NCBI GenBank assembly: GCA_014155875.1
Contig: JACEFZ010027953.1
Location: 156,789-220,788 of the forward strand
Direction of reading: 5' to 3'
DNA from: Cepaea nemoralis
Taxonomy: Eukaryota > Mollusca > Gastropoda > Stylommatophora > Helicidae
DNA length: 64,000 bases
In this document: positions 57,906 through 64,000 of the stretch, one piece after another
Position numbering within the stretch: position 1 is the first letter of the stretch
How the letters are laid out: the number at the start of each line of letters is the position of its first letter
The notes under the pieces: model-generated
Database searches by the model: none
What the model was told of the DNA's origin: nothing
The model's input: the letters and a program-made list of their open reading frames with translations, nothing else
Position numbers and translations under genes: made by a program

Positions 57906-58356
57906 ACCAGGTGATAACAAGGGCCAATAGGGGTTTGGCTGCGATGCCGGTGATGGCGGTAGCAAACTGTGAGCAGCGCCATCTATGTCTTCTGTACGAG
58001 GGGCTGGTCATGTCTGTTTTGGAGTATGCAATGGCAATCCTGACTGTCAGCCATAAGCAGATAGAAAGGATGGAAAGGATACAGAATGAAGCTATGCACA
58101 TTATTCTTGGATGTACAAGAGATACAGCATGCAGGGCGATGCGCTACCTTCTTGATTTTCCAACCATTTAAGAAATTTTCAGAGCACGTGCCTACCTCAG
58201 ATTAAACGCAAACACACATCATCCACTGCATAGTGAAATTATGAAGGTGAAGGGCAGCAGGTTAAAAAGAGGAAGGTCGTGAATGGGTCAAGCCGAAGAC
58301 ATTCTTCAAGAGTTGTTTTCACTTGAGGACTTAAACCTGGCGAGGAGTGGGTACAA
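57906..58356 (+). pseudogene. LINE B thumb and linker (plus copy)
   Basis: 57911-58171: EGLVMSVLEYAMAILT, RIQNEAMHIILGCTRD, RYLLDFPTI with a TAA directly after (58168). The remaining linker is in another frame to about 58356. Confidence 0.82.
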
Positions 58357-59091
58357 GTGTCAACAGATTTATGTACGTCCTTTTCAGTTTGCATCCAGCT
58401 AGACGGAAATTTCAGACAAGAAAATCCGGCTGCTGTGGAGACGCAAGTACAAGCGTTGATCTTCGAGAATTCGCTAGACTTTGATGCTGTCATTTACACA
58501 GATGGGTCGTTTGTCCGACATGTGCGAAGCTCATTGGCCTTTACGGCTCAGGCCGGAGGGAGATTTGTGAAGGAGGACTCTGGTGCTGTTGTGATCACAT
58601 GTAGCCTGACTATGGAAGTCATGGCAGTAAGTAAAGCAATATCATGGCTCGAGATACAGACATTCACTACGGCATGTTTCCTTAGCGACTCAATGAGCAT
58701 GCTCAAGAGGATAGAGACGGGGTGGATCCGAAGAGAATGGTTGCTGTCTCTGGAGCGGTCTCGGCTCACAAAGATTAGTTATTTCTTCGTGCCAGGGCAT
58801 AAACTAGTACAAGGAAATGAGCGGACTGACAAACTCGCAGGTAAGGCTACCGTAGAGGGCAGACGATCAATGGTCCAGACTGACATTCTAAATGCGCTAC
58901 GAGAAGCAAAGATGGTCAGACTGTTAGAACAGCAAATTAAAAGAGGTGTGGCCAAACAAGAACACTACACAGGAAGCCAAAGAAGTTTGATAAACCAACA
59001 TAGAACTGATGTCGTTAGCCGCTACACGCTGCGGTATTTGCTGAGGAGGGGTTTCGAGCAATTATGGACTGAATGGTTCAATGTACATTGA
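58357..59091 (+). pseudogene. LINE B RNase H (plus copy)
   Basis: VIYTDGSFVRHV (58490-58525; first catalytic Asp kept, unlike the minus copy), MEVMAVSKAISWLE (58612), CFLSDSMSMLKRI (58675) and FFVPGHKLVQGNERTDKLAG (58783-58842), where the usual H-A-G-V is HKLV. It ends RYTLRYLLRRGFEQLWTEW. RNase H removes template RNA during LINE cDNA synthesis. A 245-codon open frame without stops. Confidence 0.88.
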
Positions 59092-59130
59092 GAATGATCT
59101 GTCGACTAACTAAGTGACTTTGTTATGTTG

Positions 59131-59577
59131 TCTAAGGAGTCCTCTAGTCTCTAATTCTTACCCCTACTTCTATGAGCGCCAAACAATACCTGTGTATTTA
59201 TTTATTAATTGTTTAGAATAATCAAGACAATCAATAATTCAATTATTGCTAATCAACAAATGTTCCGTGATGGCCGGATTCGACGTTTTATGACCTGTCG
59301 ACTGCATGGGGATTCCTGAAGAAGGATTACCTCTCTTTTCCGCCATCACTGGTATATGTTCGGCTACTCCATTTGCTTATTGCATTTTCGTTATATCTAT
59401 GTAAGTCGCTTGGCACTCACACTGGAACTGATAAATGCAGTTTGATTTGGTGTACTGGGCCAGTTGTGGTTTTGAAAACCACTACGTAAAAATAAATATA
59501 TCAACATATCTCATCTCATCTCATCTCATTTTGTTCCTCTCGTAGCATAAACCGCTTTATGTATCGAGCTTAGCGGC
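59131..59577. other. Unassigned stretch with (CTCAT)n
   Basis: TCTCATCTCATCTCATCTCA at about 59507-59527 follows an AAAATAAATATATC patch. This is perhaps the simple-sequence tail of another retroposon; nothing else recognised. Confidence 0.45.
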
Positions 59578-60086
59578 TTTAGGATCATCACCCTTCAAAA
59601 TACATTTGGGAAGGTTTTAGAGAAGATAGTCGCTGTCAAGCCGCAATAGTTTTTGGAAAGGGGGAAGCTTCTTCCAAGAGGCCTGGGGAGCTACAGGCCA
59701 GGAAAAGATACCTGGTCAAATGCAGCCACTGTTGCCTTTGACGTTTAAGAAGGGTTCCAGAGTAGACAGGAAACGATGGCGGCAGCGTTTGATCTCGAGG
59801 CTGCGTACAATAGAGTTCGATATGATATTTTGATGACCGCACTGATGAAGAAGGGGGTCAATCCCTCTTTTGTGAACTGGATAGCGGCCGTCCTGCATTC
59901 TCGTCGTATTGCTCTCCGTCTGGGTTCATGGACCTCAGAGCCACATATTTTAACCCCGGGACTGCCACAGGGATCCGCAATCTCACCGGTTCTCTTTAAC
60001 GTGTATACAAGCAAAATTGCAAACCTAGAAGCAACAGGGGTTGGAGGGATACTAAGATTTGCAGATGATATTCTTGCATGTTCCAA
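59578..60086 (+). mobile_element. LINE C fragment, plus strand, RT palm
   Basis: Begins AGGATCATCACCCTTCAAAA and runs through AAAFDLEAAYNRV (59785-59822), ILTPGLPQGSAISPVLFN (59947-60000) and FADDILA (60058-60078), stopping just after the catalytic FADD. There is an early stop near 59649. It is an inverted relative of the minus-strand LINE C segment at about 61355-61865. Confidence 0.85.
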
Positions 60087-60124
60087 TTAACGAGTTAAAT
60101 GCGCTTTGTAGATTTCTAAATACG

Positions 60125-60530
60125 TTAACATGGCACAGCAGACGATGGATCTACATCGTAGCACCCAGCACACCAGCATACACCGGAGAAAAGATCCAGA
60201 CGATGCTTGCCACCCGTGACTTCCTGAAGCGAAGCAAGCCACTCGGCACGAAGCTTGCCTGTCTTCACCCTACTCAGCATGCTTTCTGAGTCAGTTACAA
60301 TCACGATGTGTGTGTGTATCGTATTCTCCATCCAGCGGAAAGCCTGCACTGACCTGCCTCCACCTCCATTCTTAAGCTAGATGTTGTGGTATCATATGCC
60401 AGGCTCTCCTGCACCAAACGTCGACCATTGGCTTTTGCTAAGAACCCCCAGGCACTTCTCCTACCTCTCAACACCGACCCATCTGTGTAGATAATCACAT
60501 CACCCGAGCGAGCATTATCCTGAATTAGTT
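60125..60530 (-). pseudogene. LINE C RNase H remnant
   Basis: 60498-60301 holds MIIYTDGSVLRGRRSAWGF and SSLRMEVEA; 60349-60125 holds IVTDSESMLSRVKTGKLR and a frameshifted end in which the final P-G-H-A-G-V motif is unreadable. Two or three frame changes in 400 bp: this domain has decayed much more than the rest. Confidence 0.75.
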
Positions 60531-61439
60531 GCTGGAATTACACTTCCGTGGCCCCTGCTGGCCACTCCCTGCACTCCCGGCTTCAATGTGATTATAACTC
60601 TGCACAAGTCTGACTGCTCCGCTGGCACTCTGACCCACTCCTCTCCTACGCCTAATGTTCTCCAAGGGGCACACCTGTCTGATCGTATCCTCCGCCTGAG
60701 CCATCCATGATTTCCCTCTTATCAGTCGCTGACCCTTAACGGCGTCCAGCGCCTCATGCAACGGGTGATCTGTGTCTGCAGCTACTCTGAGGTATGCCTT
60801 CGCCTGCATCACCTTGAGCCTACCTGCAACAGACGGCAAACCAAGGATGTAACGCATACACACAACTGGGGTGTCTCTGGTGCATCCCAGAATGACTCGC
60901 ATCGCTTCGTTCTGTATGCGCTCTAATTTCACCAGCTGACTCTTTGAGACAGTGAGCAGTCCTAGTCCATAATCAATCACTGAGAGGATCAAGTGCTGGT
61001 ATAGTGTGAAAAGCATTCTCTGCTCTGTGTCCATTGCAGCCATAGTTTTAAGTGCATTGAGTCCCTTTTGAGATCTTGTCACAACCGTCTCCACATGGTC
61101 CTTGAAGGACAGGCTCCTGTCAAATGTGATTCCCAGATACTTCAGTTTGTTCTCTCTGTTGACGCTTCTACCATCTATCGTGAGGCTTGGGACATCATCT
61201 CTCACAATCCTGTTGTCCAGAGAGCACCACAAAACAGCTGCCTTTTCTGGGTGGATGACAGCACTCATTTCAGTGCACCAGTCAATCACATTGTCTACTG
61301 TTGCCTGTAGCTCCTGGGCTGTTTGCTCCCTATCTCTCCCCTGCCTATATGCAAGAATATCATCTGCAAATGTTAGTATCCTTCCAACACCTGGTGCTTC
61401 TAGGTTTGCAATCTTGCTCGTATACACATTAAAGAGCAC
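60525..61439 (-). pseudogene. LINE C RT palm end, thumb and linker
   Basis: Starts at VLFNVYTSK. FADDILAYRQ (about 61365-61336) is the catalytic block; WCTEMSAVIHPEKA, LKYLGITFDRSL (about 61148-61113) and RIQNEAMRVILGC (60930-60892) follow, then a linker with GKSWMAQAEDTIRQV. 304 codons without a stop. Upstream it is separated only by a TAG that replaces Gln of the P-G-L-P-Q-G motif. Confidence 0.9.
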
Positions 61440-61457
61440 CGGTGAGATTGCTGATTC

Positions 61458-61907
61458 CTACGGCAGTCCCGGGGTTAAAATATGTGGTTCTGAGGTCCAT
61501 GCACCCAGACGGAGAGCAACCCGGCGAGAATGTAGGACGGCTGCTATCCAGTTCACCAACCAGGGATTGACCCCCTTCTCCATCAGTACGGTCATCAAAA
61601 TATATCGAACTCTATTGTATGCATCCTCGAGATCAAGCGCTACCGCCATCGTTTCCTGTCTACTCTGCAACCCCTCATAAACATCAAAGGCAAAAGTGGC
61701 TGCATTTGACCAGTTATCTTTTCCTGGCCTGTAGCTCCCCAGGCCTCTTGGAAGAAACTTCCCTCTTTCCAAGAACTCTTGCAGCTTGACAGCGACTATC
61801 TTCTCTAGAACCTTCCCAAATGTATTTTGAAGGGTGATGATCATAAAGCCACTAAGCTTTGAATGATCCTTGAATGGTTTTGGGAGAGGGATGAGATAGC
61901 TGTGCAC
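61458..61907 (-). pseudogene. LINE C RT fingers and palm
   Basis: HSYLIPLPKPFKDH, ITLQNTFGKVLEKIV, LGSYRPGKDNWSNAATFA, then ALDLEDAYNRVRY (first catalytic Asp, about 61640) and LTPGLP, where the frame is cut by TAG at 61458-61460. One codon is missing after RVRY relative to the plus fragment (YDILM there, YILM here). Confidence 0.88.
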
Positions 61908-62696
61908 CCAATCCTGCGTTACTGATGCTGTCCTAATGCTCTGGTTTAATCAGTCGGTCATTTCCTTCAGGTCTGCACCGCTCAAAGCCTTCATGTGGCC
62001 ATACCTAACCCCATCGGGCCCTGGTGCCGTGTCGTTTGCCTTTTTCAAAATATGTTTAATATGCTCAACCGTTATGATGTCTTCACAATGCATATTCTTC
62101 ATGGTGCCAGATAATTCCTCTCTAATTGCATCTCTGGTGTCCGCATCATTATGATTGGTCTGCTCTAAAAATCTCTGGAGAAACGCCTCCCCCTTCCCTT
62201 TGTCTGTTATCTCGCGCACACCATCATCTCTATCAATTGTTTCCACTGTCATAGGCCGATCTTTTCTTTGCATTTGTCTGTGCAGTTTCCAGAATTTTCG
62301 CAGTGCTTTATCACCTCCAATCTCCTTCATGAAACATTCCCATTTTGCATTTTTGGCCTCTGCAGCACAGCGCTTGAAGACCTCCACCTTGTCTTTCTTG
62401 ACATTTTCCGCGGTGTCCACTTCCTCTCGTAAGCTTCGGGGTGTCTGTCGCACTTTCCTTAGCTGCTTCACTGCAGCTCTCTTTGCTTTCCAAGCCTGGT
62501 CTGCTTCTGGGGTCCACCATGGGGGATGCAAAAAAGGAGTTTTAACATTCCTGTTGCAAGCCCGGTGTCTGAGGCGTCCAAGAAGGCCATCGGTCCACTC
62601 ATACCGGAAGGTCTTGCGCGCTCTCCTAGCCTTAACTTTCCTGGCTTTAGAGATCAGGACAGAGCATGGCAGGTGATCACTCCCATGGTCATTCAA
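61908..62696 (-). pseudogene. LINE C endonuclease end and linker to RT
   Basis: Begins NDHGSDHLPCSV (62690-62655), the S-D-H active-site triplet of the endonuclease. A basic linker (PPWWTPEADQAWKAKRAA) follows, then FWKLHRQMQRKDRP and NDTAPGPDGVRYGHMK (62050-62003). A TGA at 61950 is the only break before the RT. Confidence 0.88.
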
Positions 62697-62720
62697 AACA
62701 GTCCACTTTACATCAAGGAC

Positions 62721-63590
62721 TTATGACTGGGAGACAAGTGCCAAGTCAATAGCTGTTTCTGCATCGCCAGGCCTCATTGCCATTCTAGTCGGCCTACCAT
62801 CATTTATGCAGACCACATCGGAGTCCACCATGGCATCCGCAAGGGCATTTCTCTGTCGGTTTTCTCCACTACTGTAACAATCTCTGCTCCTCGCATTGAA
62901 GTCTCCACATATGAGTAGCCTATCACCTGGTAATTCCTCCAATTCCTTAAGCCAGCCCCAGTGTTCATTTCTGACAAAACAGTCCACTGTAGCATATACA
63001 TTTATGATGTTCCAACTTAAGCCACCAATCTCCATTTGTATACCCTGGACCTCTCTTGCACTATGATTCCACTGGCTCAAGTCAAGTACCACATGCTTCA
63101 CTCCTTTCTTCACCAGCAGACCTTGCCCATGTCTCTTCTGCCCAGGAGAGTTTATATAACTTGCGTACCCAGGGCAATGGTATTTGTCTGTATTTAGCTC
63201 CTGGAGCATGAGGACATCAAAATCATATATAAGCCTCGCTAATATAGGACCTCTCTGCCTGGAACTACGACAATTCCAGTATCCCACTCTTACATGGTTG
63301 AAACCGAGTCTATCCACTTTTCGTCTTGTTCTCCTGGCGCCTGCCCTCCTATTTCTATGTCTTCTTCTCACACCATTTCCTCGTCTTCTTCTCCTCACTC
63401 TCTCTTCGCTAGCCTCTGAAAGATGTGTCAAGCGCAGAGCACGTGCTCCGTAGCGATTCCCGTGTTGAATTAATTCCATAAGCAGAGTTTGGATATTGCA
63501 GGAAATAAACGGTCGCCCTAGCATTGCCTGCTTGCTAGGGAAGAGGCAGGGGATGTCCCGCAGGAGTTCATACGCCTGGTGCCGCCCCAC
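62721..63590 (-). pseudogene. LINE C endonuclease
   Basis: RVGYWNCRSSRQRG (about 63290), LMLQELNTDKYHCPGY (63218-63171; catalytic Glu), GLLVKKGVKHV, WNIINVYATVDCF and LLICGDFNARSRD (62917-62879). Then AMRPGDAETAIDLALVSQS, cut by TAA at 62721-62723. All catalytic landmarks of the apurinic-like endonuclease fold are visible. The N-terminal Arg-rich stretch (RRRRRGNGVRRRHRNR) could be part of the leader or a nucleic-acid-binding tail. Start uncertain: 63590 is simply the first Met. Confidence 0.88.
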
Positions 63591-64000
63591 ACGCCTGCCA
63601 GACGTCCAACGTTCACAACCAGTTTACTCATGGCCATCCAGTTCCTCAGCACGCTGGTCCACCTTGAACTTGGGGGTTTATATATGTAGCTTTCCGTCTC
63701 GTAGATGGACTGCTGTCCAAAGCTAAAAGGTTCCACCTACCCTGGTGAGGAGTTAGAGCGCCCCTGACTCGCTTGTCAGGCACATCGAGCATATGAGGCA
63801 TTTTCTAAGGAACTCGGAAAAAACCCTGAGATCCTCCCTCGCCCTCTGTGCCCACCGCCAGTTGGTCCGCGGCTGCTTATTGGGTGTTCGCAGCTAACCT
63901 CTATATCTAGAGGCCGTTCCACGATCCGCCACCTGTGGACGCGCTGGGTTGGGGATGGTCGCCCCAGCTTTACCCCAGGGGCCGCCATCTTTCTGAACAT
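63591..64000 (-). other. 5' leader of LINE C
   Basis: The minus-strand frames at 64000-63776 (MAAPGVKLGRPSPTQRVHR) and 63736-63518 belong to the upstream untranslated or ORF1-like region of the element. No RNA-binding motif was seen, and the element continues outside the window. Confidence 0.5.

Larger units (their letters stand above)
56697..59130 (+). mobile_element. LINE B, plus-strand copy
   Basis: 5'-truncated at almost the same point as the minus-strand copy (ADLIWQRIDENKGK). It contains RT and RNase H and ends after TCTGTCGACTAACTAAGTG near 59120. Broken by a CAT insertion at 57089 and frameshifts near 57906, 58172 and 58350. Confidence 0.88.
60120..64000 (-). mobile_element. LINE C, near full-length minus-strand copy (I-type)
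   Basis: Read from 64000 down: a 5' leader, endonuclease, linker, RT and a decayed RNase H. Four long frames from 63590 to 60525 share the same phase and are separated only by three nonsense codons (62721, 61950, 61458). The protein backbone is therefore almost colinear. The 3' end is lost near 60120, next to the inverted LINE C fragment, and the 5' end lies beyond the window. Confidence 0.88.

Overview
The window looks like repeat-dense, gene-poor DNA from an animal nuclear genome. I found no host gene, rRNA, intact tRNA, CRISPR array or bacterial-style operon that I can support. Nearly all coding capacity is retroelement-derived. It comprises a Ty3/gypsy-type LTR element in two copies, at least seven LINE lineages, two internally deleted mariners and one hAT-type MITE. 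These sit among very long micro-, mini- and satellite arrays. The mix of molluscan-looking LINEs, tetranucleotide arrays over 1 kb and diverse LINE debris suggests a mollusc, possibly a cephalopod. That is an inference from general familiarity, not a database result.

Layout. 1-3.7 kb: decayed LTR retrotransposon copy with the order gag-protease-integrase-RT/RNase H. 3.7-9.2 kb: AT-rich unique DNA, then a 1.1-kb polypyrimidine tract and a composite GACA array. 9.2-9.9 kb: mariner with terminal inverted repeats. 10-20.9 kb: mostly unassigned DNA with two SINE-like tRNA-derived units, LINE 3' ends, a 20-bp minisatellite and a GA array. 20.9-29.0 kb: a hAT MITE at the edge of a roughly 90-copy, 53-bp satellite, which is split by a 2.9-kb LINE with an 11-bp target duplication. 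29.0-34.0 kb: second mariner, a 1.7-kb compound tetranucleotide array, a 43-bp minisatellite and duplicated LINE RNase H tails. 34.0-46.7 kb: LINEs B, A, E, D and others, several embedded in GAA, AT or CAT microsatellites. 46.76-54.69 kb: a complete young LTR retrotransposon inserted in an antisense LINE A. 54.7-64 kb: rest of that LINE, a shared repeat, LINE B on the plus strand, and LINE C in two opposing copies, the larger running off the window end.

The main result is the LTR element at 46758-54687. Its two 500-bp LTRs differ at one site by eye and it is bounded by CCCTG target duplications. Its pol places an intact-looking integrase (HHCC, DD35E, GPF module) before RT and RNase H. The proteins are Ty3/gypsy-like, but the domain order is that of Ty1/copia. 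This is the hallmark of the Gmr1 group. The gag capsid region also resembles the SCAN fold, which has been linked to Gmr1-type gag. The decayed copy at the window start keeps the same order, so the arrangement is ancestral to this family rather than an assembly error.

Limits: LINE clade names, insertion ages and exact element ends were judged by eye. LINE families are given letters (A-G, Z) local to this report.
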